Assembly: GCA_964035575.1 (NCBI GenBank)
Contig: OZ037913.1
Coordinates: 372,001 to 436,000 of the forward strand
Reading direction: 5' to 3'
DNA: 64,000 nt
DNA from: Rhynchopus sp. YZ270_cl-10
Taxonomy: Eukaryota > Euglenozoa > Diplonemea > Diplonemida > Diplonemidae
The notes beneath the pieces were generated by a model. That model was not told the origin of the DNA, ran no database searches, and worked only from the letters and a program-made list of their open reading frames with translations. Below, one piece after another: positions 42,480 through 51,998 of the stretch (positions are counted from its first letter, which is position 1; each line of letters opens with the position of its first letter). The translations under genes were made by a program, and so were the position numbers.

Positions 42480-43671
42480 TTTTTTGTTGTGATTCCATGC
42501 AAATGCTAAAAAAAAGGAAATTGAACATCGTACCCCACAAGCTCCCTTCCCTTGTGAGTAGAACCACATTTCACCAGGTCGAGGTGTGTGCGTTTCACCA
42601 CATCCTCTCCCTTTTGTCTTTATTGTTTTATTGTTTACGGGGAGTGGGGAAACACAATAAAGGAAAAATAATGCGGTTTCATTTTTTTTTGTAATGATGA
42701 TGGAAGAACAAGAACAAAAAAAAAAAAAAAAAAAAAGATTTTTAGGTTGATTGAATGGTGCCCTGCGATCTCAAGCGGGGTTCATCATTCACAATCCAAA
42801 AAAAGGTCTTTCTTTCTTTCTTTCTTTCCCCCCCTTTTTTTGAAAACCTTTTACCATTCCTTTTAGGGAACAAAGTATGGTCCTGGAAACTCCAAGAAAA
42901 TGGAGTCGACGGACTGAAGAGGAAGTTGCCTTCCTAAACGGTGAACACAACTGGCAAAATGGAAGCGTCAATCACCTGTTTCATTTTCATCAGTGAAATT
43001 GCATTGCGTGTCGATGCTACACTGCAATACTGTTGCCCATTTTTTCTAGTGGAACGTGGCCAAGCATTTGTGTTGTTAGTGCAGAAGGGGGGAGAAAACG
43101 TGCACCTTTTTTTTGCATATTTTGCTCCGAACAACCTTCGGCATCTCAAGGGAACACCAAAGTTTCAAACAACCAATCGAATAAAGAGAAAAAACGCGTG
43201 TGAACCCCGTGCAGAATCATCTGTCTATTTCGAGGTCTAAAATCACACGCCACGGAGAAGTTTATCTCGCGAACCTTTTTTTGTAGTGATGCTCGTGTTT
43301 TTGGTGACTGTAACGCTGACGTTCATCTTACAACCTGTTATGGTGCTATGGGGAAATCGGTCAACGACCTCTGTCAGCGACCGGTCAATATCGGGGGTGT
43401 GCCCTTTTGAAATTTACCATTGCATTTTTGTGTGTATGTGTTTGTGTGTTTGACAACTAATAGGGGTAATTCTTGCGCAGAATATGGCCCCAATGTGTTT
43501 GTTTGTGTGTGAGTGTTTTTCCCCCCACCCAAAAATGTAAGGAAATTAAAAAAAAAAAAACGGGACCCCCTACGTCAGCGACCTGTCAATATCGATCCCC
43601 TCCCGGAGCACCACTGTTATTTTTCGTTTTTCAAGCGCGTTCCCCCATTTACCCGCGGACCGCGGATGTCC

Positions 43672-43710
43672 GGTGTCTGTGTCCACAGAGGCGTTTGCAC
43701 TTTTAACGTC
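43672..43710 (+). repeat. Class H3 hairpin repeat
   Basis: GGTGTCTGTGTCCACAGAGG then CGTTTGCACTTTTAACGTC. Confidence 0.55.
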
Positions 43711-44025
43711 TATTTTTTTTCTCTAATCTTCAGTGTTATTGGCGCTTCCGCAATGATGCTAATTCATTCGCCCCTTTATTCTTCAATGGGGTTCCTCTTT
43801 TTGTCAAATCTGGGGTTTTCAAAAAACCCAAAACCCAGAAAATCCCAGCCAACTTAATCTTTTGAACTGTGAGCCAAAAAAAAGACGTCATCAAGACGTC
43901 TTGCCATCTTCACTTTATTTTTTTTTTTTCCAAACACTTAAGTAGAGGGTTACGAGATACAAAAGAAAACACAAACAATGTTTTTATGTTTTCAGCGTAA
44001 AATTTTTTTACAAATGAAACGACAC

Positions 44026-45614
44026 CAGGCTTCGCGCTAACTTTTGGAAAAAAATCTGAAAAATCGTGTTTCGGGCCCAAAAAAACGCACCTCAAATAGC
44101 CGTACGTCTGGGGGTGAAAAAATAGTGTTTTGCGGCATTTCCGAGCCAATCCCGCGCTGTGGTGGGGCATATTCGGAAAAATGGACAAAAATTTAGTGAC
44201 TTAAATTTTCACAAAGTATGAACCCATACTCCTAAACAAGGGGCATTTTCAGTCTGGAAACCCAAATTCAGATGAAATTGTGGTGTTTTGGCTGGGAACA
44301 GGTAGCGCCGCAGGCGCACGGTACCCAACTTTTTTCTTTCTTTCTTTTCCCTGTTCTCTGCTTCTTTTGATTGCGCGAGCCGATTGCTCTCCACGGTGGG
44401 GTCACATGTGTGTGAAAACGCTCTAAAGACCCGTACTCTGAACTATGAGATTCCTCGGGTTTTAGTAAAGAAACCCCGGTCTCATAAAAAGTGCGTAAAT
44501 ATCCTTTTTCCGCCCAAGAGGTCGTTTTGTTGCATTTCCGAACTAATCCTGGCTTGTGGTGGGGGATATACGGAAAAATGGACAAAAATTCAGTGACTTA
44601 AATTTTCGCAAAATATGAACCCATACCGTAAACAAGGGTCATTTTCAGTCTGAAAACCCAACTTGGCATGACATTGTGTTTTGACTGGAAACACCACTGT
44701 ACTGAAGAAGCTATGGGGTTTCTGTGACCACAGAGAAGAGTGAGAACAAAAACCAGGACTTGTTGTGGCCTCGGAGGGGGTGCCTCTCCGATGCCTCTCC
44801 CTCACGCAGCGAGGGTGGTGACGGTTCAGCAGTGCATTGTCGTACTCAAAAGAAATGAACACTGTACATAAGTACATCATGTTTAAAAATAATAAAGTAG
44901 GGTAGATAACAGGTAGCGCCGCAGGCGCACGGTACCCAACTTTTGTCTTTTTTCTTTTCCCTTTTCTCTGCTTTCTTTTGATTGCGCGAGGTGATTGCTC
45001 TCCACGGTGGGGTCACATGTGTGTACAAAAACGCTCTAAAGTACTCTTACTATGAAATATGAGATTCTCTGGTTTTCTTACTGGGGGGGGCCGAATAAAC
45101 GAGGTAATTCGAATAAAGCACGTACGTCGAATAAAGCACGCATTTGAAAAATGGGTTTTTTGCTTTTTTTTGCGTCGAATAAAGCACGTACGTGTTTTAT
45201 TCGACTTTTTGAACTTTTCCTGTGTTGTGACAAGGTAGTTCGTATTTTGTGAAAATTTAAGTCGCTGAAATTTTGTCCATTTTTCCGTATATCCCCCACC
45301 ACAAGCCGGGATTGGCTCGGAAATGCAGCAAAATCACCTCTTGGGCGAAAAAAAAATCGAAAAAAAATTGTGACTGGAAAAACTTTCCAAAAAGTTCAAA
45401 AAGGCGAATAAAGCACGTACGTGCTTTATTCGCCTTTTCGAACTTTTTTTTTTTTTTAAACCTCAGGATCTGAAGTGTAGGGACGCCTAATAAAACACGT
45501 ACGTGCTTTATTCGACCCCCCCCAGTAAGGAAACCCCGGTTTGCAAAAAAAAAAACGCACCGCAAAAAATCTTCAAAAATCCCGGGCCAAGGGCCAGAAG
45601 TTAGCGCAAAGCCT
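44026..45614. mobile_element. 1.6-kb hAT-like element with nested insertion
   Basis: Begins CAGGCTTCGCGCTAACTTTT and ends with its inverted partner (GTTAGCGCAAAGCCTG). It is flanked by a perfect 8-bp duplication AACGACAC (44018-44025 and 45615-45622). It contains copies of dispersed repeats C (about 44127, 44525, and one inverted at 45255) and D (44299, 44910), as does the element at 24517. A second element sits inside at 45077-45529. No transposase seen. A solitary left end of the same family occurs at about 49785. Confidence 0.75.
45077..45529. mobile_element. 453-bp palindrome-rich element inside the hAT-like element
   Basis: Ends CTTACTGGGGGGGG and CCCCCCCCAGTAAG. Near both ends and in the interior are repeats of GAATAAAGCACGTACG, twice arranged as complete palindromes (about 45175-45205 and 45405-45432). 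The related uninterrupted sequence near 44455 (GGGTTTTAGTAAAGAAACCC) lacks the insert. Confidence 0.65.
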
Positions 45615-45895
45615 GAACGACACCTGTTTTTTTTTTTTTTTTGTTCTTTATTTTTTACATTTCATTTCAGCCTGATTATGACAATTTGTTAGTGCTTGCT
45701 GTCCGCCGGGTGAACGGTGAGGTGTTGGCACTTTTCAACTTTTTTTTGTTTTTTTCTTTTTATGTGAGGGGGGTTCCTTCAATAAAGATGGCGATGGAAA
45801 AGAAAAAAAATCGCTTTGGACCCTCCTCCCATTTTCATTCCTTCTACTTCTTTTTCTACAGGCCTCCCTCAGGCTTCTATTTCCTATTTCTTTCA

Positions 45896-45933
45896 AGGTG
45901 ATTAGGCATGTTAAGCTTAAGTTCATCTGTCAT
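45896..45933 (+). repeat. Class H1 hairpin repeat with compensated stem
   Basis: GGTGATTAGGCATGTTAAGC then TTAAGTTCATCTGTCATA. The stem reads TTAGGC and GCTTAA, so the outer pair changed on both sides relative to CTAAGC/GCTTAG. Confidence 0.5.
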
Positions 45934-46912
45934 ATTTCCCTTTTCTCTCCCTCCTTTTTTGAGTTTTTCTTTGCATCGGATAGTGTTTCAAGCTGTCCCT
46001 TTGTGAATTACAAATACAAAACAAACAGAGTAGCAAAAACAACAAAACAAAAACAAAACAAACTTTCAAGCCCTCCCGATGTGAATATTGTTGCCCCGCA
46101 GGTTGGCGAGCTACGATACCTGAAACATTCCCCTTTGTTTAGACATACGGTTTGTGCTCAACCCCAACCCCCCCCTTTGTTTTTCCCACCCCACAAATAG
46201 CCCTGGCTCCTTCTGATGAGCGCAGTTACAGGGCTGAATCCTGGTCAAGGAGCAGGCCGTCGAAACCAGGAATTAACTTTTTTACCCGTTCCTTTTTTTT
46301 TCTTCGTTTCCAAGGGAGCGTTAGCCAAAAGAGAGAGGAGATAGTAAGTCTAGTGTACTCAGCAACGTTGAACGCAATTTTGCTGGCCCTTATCTTTTGC
46401 AGTTAACACCGAACTAAAATGCTTTTTTCGGCAAAAAAAAAACAAAACAAAAACAAAACGCCAAAGCAATACAGAGAGAACCAACCAATTTTTCGTTTTT
46501 ACCACCCCTTTTAAAAAAAAAACCCCCCGCCTTGTTTCTTTGAGATGTGTACGTGGGGCATAATGCGTATCTCAACTTTTCTTTTCTTTTTATGTTGACA
46601 CCTTTTTAGGTGTACGAAGTTTCACATAAAACTAGGTCATTACAATTGTTCTATTTTATTTGTTTCCCTTCGGTACCAGCGGGGGTTCGTCTTTACTAAA
46701 AAAAAAATATTTTTCTTCTTCTTTTTTGAGAGGTAAAACAGATGCAACGTGTGCAGTATGCGATAAACATATCTGATATATATCAGTCAGCGAACCCCTC
46801 TCTCTCTTTCTGTGCCTCTGCCACTGTCTCTGCCCTTTTGGGTGATGACTGAGTACAGAGTGCCTCTGTAGGGTAGAGGTGAATATCGATACAACAAAAA
46901 ACTGGTTTGAAG

Positions 46913-47521
46913 ATATGGGTCGATTTCAAAACCCCCCCCCCCCCCAAAAGTTCTTTTTTGTCTTTTTCATGATATAGGCAGTTTTTTTGCAGTCGTAGGT
47001 CCGGAACCGCCCCAAAAACGATTTTCTGGGAGGTTTTGGGTGGTTTTGGGGCGAAATGGACCTTTTTTGACCATTTTTATGGTATTTTTAGGCTGTTTTT
47101 GGCCCTTCTTCTTACACAGCCTATTGGGGGTCAAAATAGCTATTTTTGACCAAAAAACATCAAATAAGCACCAAGAAAAGTGCCAAATGTGCCCAAAACA
47201 GGTCGGATTGGGCTCACAGCCCATTTTTGGGATATATTTGGGCCAACGGAGGCCTCCTGGCGTCAAATAAATTGTGTTTTTTGGTCAAAAATAGCTATTT
47301 TGACCCCCAATAGGCTGTGTAAGAAGAAGGGCCAAAAACAGCCTAAAAATACCATAAAAATGGTCAAAAAAGGTCCATTTCGCCCCAAAACCACCCAAAA
47401 CCTCCCAGAAAATCGTTTTTGGGGCGGTTCCGGACCTCAGACTGCAAAAAAACTGCCTATATCATGAAAAAGACAAAAAAGAACTTTGGGGGGGGGGGGG
47501 TTTTTTGAAATCGACCCATAT
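46913..47521. mobile_element. 609-bp foldback element
   Basis: Two arms of about 240 bp (46913-47158 and 47276-47521) are nearly perfect inverted copies around a spacer of about 115 bases. The ends read ATATGGGTCGATTTCAAAA followed by a C-tract on the left and the inverse on the right. Open frames on both strands are mirror copies caused by the symmetry and are not genes. Confidence 0.8.
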
Positions 47522-47705
47522 GTACGTGTCCATCAAAGGCCCTTCATCAGTTATGCCCTCGCATTTTTTTTTTAAATATTTCTATGCCTTCTTTTCAATA
47601 CTGGAAATAATATTTCAATGAAGTCTCTGGGGTTTCGATCAACCCTCGAAGAATCAGTGTCTGCGTCCGCCTGATGAACGGTGTGGCGTTTTGCACTTTT
47701 CAAAA

Positions 47706-47761
47706 GTTATTTCATATACTTTCTTTTCGTTTCGTTAAGAAAAGAAAGTATATGAAATAAC
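47706..47761. repeat. Hairpin with a 23-bp perfect stem
   Basis: GTTATTTCATATACTTTCTT plus TTC pairs with the inverse at 47739-47761 around a 10-base loop GTTTCGTTAA. A decayed copy with the same loop (GGTTTCGTAA) and the right arm GAATGTATATGAAATAACG is at about 38255-38315. Confidence 0.6.
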
Positions 47762-48681
47762 TTTTCAACTTCTCTTCTGTGGGACACCTGTCTACAACTC
47801 GACCTTTTTTTTTCTTCTGAAAGTTTTTGAGGCGAGAAAACCCGGTAAAAAAAACCCCCTCCATCTAGGAGTGGGTACTGGTGCTGTTGTAAGCGTTCTT
47901 GGCTTGGCGAGAGGGTGTTCTTGTTTCAGAACAGAATTTCTCGTCTTTTTCAATTCGGTGTGGCTTGTCTAAATGCTGCAGCGGGGGGAGGAAAAAGAAG
48001 CGTCTGATTTTCTTTTTGGTAACTCTCTTTATCTCATTGAGACTCCCCCCGCTTTATGATGGGGGAGAGTGGGGAGAGGAAAACCCCCCTGAATGAAACG
48101 ACGTTATCAAAAAAGTTAATCTGATGTGAGGGTTCTCTTTCTCTCTTTTTTTATTTCGATTTTTTTTTTTTTTTTTTTTTTGAAAAATTCTGTGTATTGC
48201 TGTATTGTAATGCCTTCTCTTCCCTCAGAAAACCCCCCGCACCCTTTAAAAAAAAAATTGTTGCTATCCTTGGCGCTCGTGTTGTTTTGTGTAAGCTAGC
48301 CGGGTCTTGGGATCCGACTGGCATCATAGAGGGATTTGTGTACCACTTCTCTTTATTTGTTGTCCCACGAGATGCACATTCATCTTCACAGCGTTTTCTT
48401 TTTGTTATACCTTCTATTCAGTAGAACAGATAGTACATGAAAATAATTTGTTTTGTACCCGAATCTCGGAGGTTGGTTGAGCAGTGTATCACCCCCCATA
48501 CTCCCTACCTCTTACAAACTTCCCCAGCAGCAACTTACCCCCTTAATAATGTCGTCTACAAAACTATCAAGCAAAATTAAACAGAGCACAAAGCACTTTC
48601 AAAACATACAAAAAGACATTTTCAAAATACGCTCTTAATAACCAAGGCCATGATCTTAACAAAGCCTTTTTCTTTCCTTTA

Positions 48682-48712
48682 AGATGTGTATGCACACGAG
48701 GCATATTCATCC
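48682..48712 (+). repeat. Class H2 hairpin repeat
   Basis: GATGTGTATGCACACGAGGC then ATATTCATCCC. Stem TATGC/GCATA. Confidence 0.55.
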
Positions 48713-49030
48713 CTTTCTGGGAAATGTCCGAGGGGGTGAGTCCTCTCAGGACGTTGTTTCTATATTTATCCCTCCTTTCATTTTTTACTGGGGGAGTTAA
48801 ATACCTTTGGACATTTATATTCGCCCGTTCGCCGAATACAAGGCCCGGGGTATTGTACTTAGCCCGGGACTACGGAGGGACGCGTAGCAGCAGAGATGCC
48901 AGCTTTTAAAGAAAGTGTATTATTTTGTTAAGGTGACTAAGCATGAGTTTTTTTGTGCAAGAGGGGTTCATCATTTCAACTTTTGTTCTTTCCCGTATGG
49001 TAGTATTGTATTTTCTTTTGCCCCCTTTAA

Positions 49031-49065
49031 CGATGTGTGTGCGAGAGGCACATTCATCTTGCAAG
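49031..49065 (+). repeat. Class H2 hairpin repeat
   Basis: CGATGTGTGTGCGAGAGGCA then CATTCATCTTGCAAG. Confidence 0.6.
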
Positions 49066-49122
49066 TTTCCTTTGGCGCATTTGTGCATAGCGTTGTATGC
49101 TTGTTATTGTGCTTGTCATGCA

Positions 49123-49244
49123 ATGACAACTGCACGGTGGGGTCCAGCCTCTGAGTTGGAGTCAAGCGGGGGTCTCAACTAGAGGGTGTGCCACACCCGC
49201 TAGAGACTCCAGCTCAGGGGCTGGACCCCACCGTGTGTTGTCAT
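49123..49244. repeat. 122-bp near-complete hairpin
   Basis: ATGACAACTGCACGGTGGGG at the left pairs with the right end (CCCCACCGTGTGTTGTCAT). Inner blocks GGTCCAGCC/GGCTGGACC, GTTGGAGTC/GACTCCAGC and GGGTGTG/CACACCC continue the pairing, so almost the whole segment folds back. It could be a tiny foldback element or a structured RNA. Confidence 0.6.
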
Positions 49245-49476
49245 GTTCCCAGCCTCAGAAGGCCCTCCCTGCCTTCTGATCAATGTGCATTTATATTGAA
49301 ATGGCATAGGTACCAACTAAAGAATGATTCCAAAACTGGCTCTTTTTTTTACTGTATGTAATGTCTGCTGTAAAAGCTAGAAGAATTTTTTTTTTTTTGT
49401 GATTGTTTGCTAATTTGTTCATTTTGCATTTTTGACGTTTTGTTCTCAGTGCTAGCTTGTTACAAAAAAAAAACTT

Positions 49477-49528
49477 ATAGTGGAGCACACTCTAGGGTGG
49501 CTACACTAACAACAAGTTTTCAAAAAAA
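49477..49528 (+). repeat. Family A interspersed repeat
   Basis: ATAGTGGAGCACACTCTAGG then GTGGCTACACTAACAACAAG and TTTTCAAAAAAA. Confidence 0.65.
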
Positions 49529-49640
49529 AAACAATACTACACTGAGCCAACAGATTATCAAAAAAAAACCCCCCCGAAGTTGTCTTATCCGAGCGAGGTT
49601 TCAATGCCATTTTTTCACGCCTATCCAATTTTTTCTTCAG

Positions 49641-49680
49641 GTGCCTGCGTCCACAGAGGACGTTTTTTGCACTTCCAAGT
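49641..49680 (+). repeat. Class H3 hairpin repeat, fully paired stem
   Basis: GTGCCTGCGTCCACAGAGGA then CGTTTTTTGCACTTCCAAG. Stem CGTCC/GGACG is perfect in this copy. Confidence 0.55.
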
Positions 49681-50099
49681 CCCATTTTATTTTTTTTGTC
49701 GTGTGGATCCCAATGAAGTGCTTTCCACGATTATCTCCTGAAGAAGTGGTCTCCCCGCGTCCACTGATTAATATTTCACGCTTTCAACCAGGCTTCGCTC
49801 TAACTTTTGGATTTTTTTTTTTTTTTTTTTGCGAAACCCTCCCTCCCACCGACATTTTTTTCTTCAAAAAAAGAAATGTCGGGTGTATTCACTTGAGATA
49901 TCCATTCAACGTGCAATGGAACAAAACGTCAGAAGAGGGCCCCACCCTTAGCTTGCCGGAAAGAAGCTGTGTCTAGGTATTGCCCACATGGTGTTTGTTC
50001 TGGGGGGAGGAAGCGTCGGGGGGTAGGGGGTTTGACATTGTAGTGACGAAGCACCAGAGGCTTTATTTAGGCTTTGGATTCAAGCTATCATTTATTTAT

Positions 50100-50740
50100 T
50101 TTTTTATTTGCCCGAAAACCAGGGCCTGACCTCGTTTCTGTGTGCCGTAGCTCTACGAGGTGAGATGTCATGGGATGTGACTAACGTGATCATCCAAAAA
50201 TACAACAAAAAAGATTGATGAATAACCAATGTTCAAAACATTAAGTAATCTAATCAGACTAACGTGATCAAGCTGGTCATCTACACAAAAGTGTAGCTAA
50301 CCGGGTTAAGTCAATGCACTGATATCCTCTGGTGGGTTTCTCTCCGAGGATTGGCCATTAAGACATTTAACCATTTCTACTGCGACCTTTTCACACTCCT
50401 GGCATAGGTGCCCGTCATGGTGTAGAAGCTATCCCAACGCTTTTCACCCATTCTTGCATCTGCGTCGAGTGAATTTTGGCCGGAGTTTGAGGGTTACAAA
50501 ACAAAACCCTTTCCTTATTTCAAGTTTTCTTATTCTCTTGGGAACTGAGAGTTGATAATAAACTCTGTTGTTGTGCTGATCAGACCTCTTCGGCCTGACC
50601 TCTCCTTCTGGAGGGCCGTGGGAGACAAAAATAAATCTCGCATCTGTCAAGCTTCTGGTCAGCGTTTCTTTATCACCTAAATTGTACTGCTGTCAAACAA
50701 AAGGCATTGCAGTAGATTAGCACCCTGAACACTCTCCCCC
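50100..50740. other. Low-repeat block of unknown nature
   Basis: About 640 bases without the usual T-tracts and hairpins. On the minus strand there are two short open stretches: a 68-codon frame (50650-50444) and a further stretch reading LLHHDGHLCQECEKVAVEMV and KCLNGQSSERNPPEDISAL before a stop. The phrase ACTAACGTGATCA occurs twice, about 95 bases apart. It might be a decayed gene or a structured RNA. I cannot assign it. Confidence 0.3.
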
Positions 50741-50912
50741 CTCAAATAAACTCTCTCTGATCCCTTCGAGAAACAAAAAAAAAAAAGACGTACATGTTAT
50801 ACGCAATTTCGCAAATATTTATCCCTATTTTTTTTGGCTCTTCCGAAAAAAAAAACCCCCCCCCTCCCGCTCTCCGCAGGGAAGGATGGAGTAAAGGGCT
50901 CCTTTTTTTAAT

Positions 50913-50953
50913 AGGTGACGAAGCACGAGAGGCTTAGGTTCATCTTACCAACC
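50913..50953 (+). repeat. Class H1 hairpin repeat, near consensus, interrupted after its tail
   Basis: GGTGACGAAGCACGAGAGGC then TTAGGTTCATCTTACCAACC. The next element (50954-51600) is inserted right in this tail. Confidence 0.65.
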
Positions 50954-51600
50954 CAGGCCTTTTGCTAACTTTGGGATTTCCCCCCTGAATGGCATGATGG
51001 TCAAAAAAAATAATTTCCTGGAAAAAAAGTACATTCCGAGCTTTCCCACCTGGTAAAAGCGGTCGTCGCGCGCTTCGCGCGCGCCTCCCTGCCAGCCACA
51101 GGGTGGAGAGGCGAAGGGTCAGTTTTGCGAGATAACAAAAACGGAATCTAATCCTTTATTAACGGTCCTTGGTCTTGCGCCTTACGTACACTAACCGTAC
51201 AAAATCAATACGTCTTCCAGAAGCAGGGGCTGTTGCAACGGTTGGGTCAAGTTTCATTTCTGGCTGAAAAATGCAAGGGAATCCCCTTTGACATTGTAAA
51301 ATGGCACCGTAGGCAGGAAGAAAATAGCGTACAGCGCGAGCGAAGCGAGCGGGAATTTTTTTTTGAGGTATACCTCCGCGAGCGTAGTGAGCAGAAAAAT
51401 TTTAAGGTGCCATCATGCCATCATGCCATCATGCCATCATGCCATCATGCCATCATGCCATCTGGGGGGAAATCCCCAGGTGATGGAGAGCGAAAGCCCT
51501 GCCTCACCACCCCCCGTGGCATGATGGTGGCATGATGGAAAAAAAAATAAAAAACGCCCAAAAACGTGGCATGATGGCATGATGGTTAGCAAAAGGCCTG
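50954..51600. mobile_element. 647-bp hAT-like element with a GCATGATG satellite
   Basis: Starts CAGGCCTTTTGCTAAC and ends GTTAGCAAAAGGCCTG. It is flanked by a direct repeat of 9 bases, TTACCAACC (50945-50953 and 51601-51609). The ends resemble those of 44026-45614. Inside are the GC-rich CGCGCGCTTCGCGCGC module also found in the 12318 element, and tandem ATGCCATC units (about 51412-51466). Confidence 0.7.
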
Positions 51601-51630
51601 TTACCAACCCTTTTTTTTTTTTAATTTTTA

Positions 51631-51660
51631 AAGATGTGTGTGCACAGGCATATCTTAACA
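51631..51660 (+). repeat. Class H2 hairpin repeat
   Basis: AAGATGTGTGTGCACAGGCA then TATCTTAACA, a shortened loop. Confidence 0.5.
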
Positions 51661-51673
51661 AAGATTTCTTTAC

Positions 51674-51713
51674 AAGGTGACTGAGCACGAGAGGCTTAGG
51701 TTCATCTTACCAA
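51674..51713 (+). repeat. Class H1 hairpin repeat, consensus copy
   Basis: AGGTGACTGAGCACGAGAGG then CTTAGGTTCATCTTACCAAC, followed by a pyrimidine tract ending CTTCAAG. It lies about 285 bases upstream of the ARL13 start. Confidence 0.7.
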
Positions 51714-51770
51714 CTTTCTTTTTTTTCCCTCCCCTCCCCTTCAAGGGAGGGACCCTACACATAAATGGAA

Positions 51771-51843
51771 AGTGGAGGATTTGCACAAACTGTGGCAACA
51801 CAACACCAAGGCAACCTACCAGCTTCTCCAACAATTTATCAGG
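51771..51843 (+). repeat. Family B interspersed repeat
   Basis: AGTGGAGGATTTGCACAAAC then TGTGGCAACACAACACCAAG and CAACAATTTATCAGGAAAG, upstream of ARL13. Confidence 0.7.
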
Positions 51844-51998
51844 AAAGAAACCTTCCCCGCCCCCAATACCCCCTTTTCCCCCTTTTCCCCCAAAAATTTT
51901 TACCTATCCTAACCAATCCCACCCACCCTCTCTCTCTCAGCAACAAACCTACAGAAGTAAATAGGGAGGGTAGTTTCCTCAAACCCTTTCCTTTTAAA

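Larger units (their letters stand above)
42480..51998. other. 9.5-kb repeat-rich spacer
   Basis: No protein gene I can support. It holds hairpin repeats of all three classes, two hAT-like elements (44026-45614, 50954-51600), a nested palindromic element (45077-45529), a 609-bp foldback (46913-47521), smaller hairpins (47706, 49123), a family A repeat (49477) and an unexplained low-repeat block (50100-50740). Confidence 0.6.

Noticed and set aside
46967-47467. Two similar open frames of about 97 codons on opposite strands
   Set aside because: They are mirror images from the arms of the foldback element.
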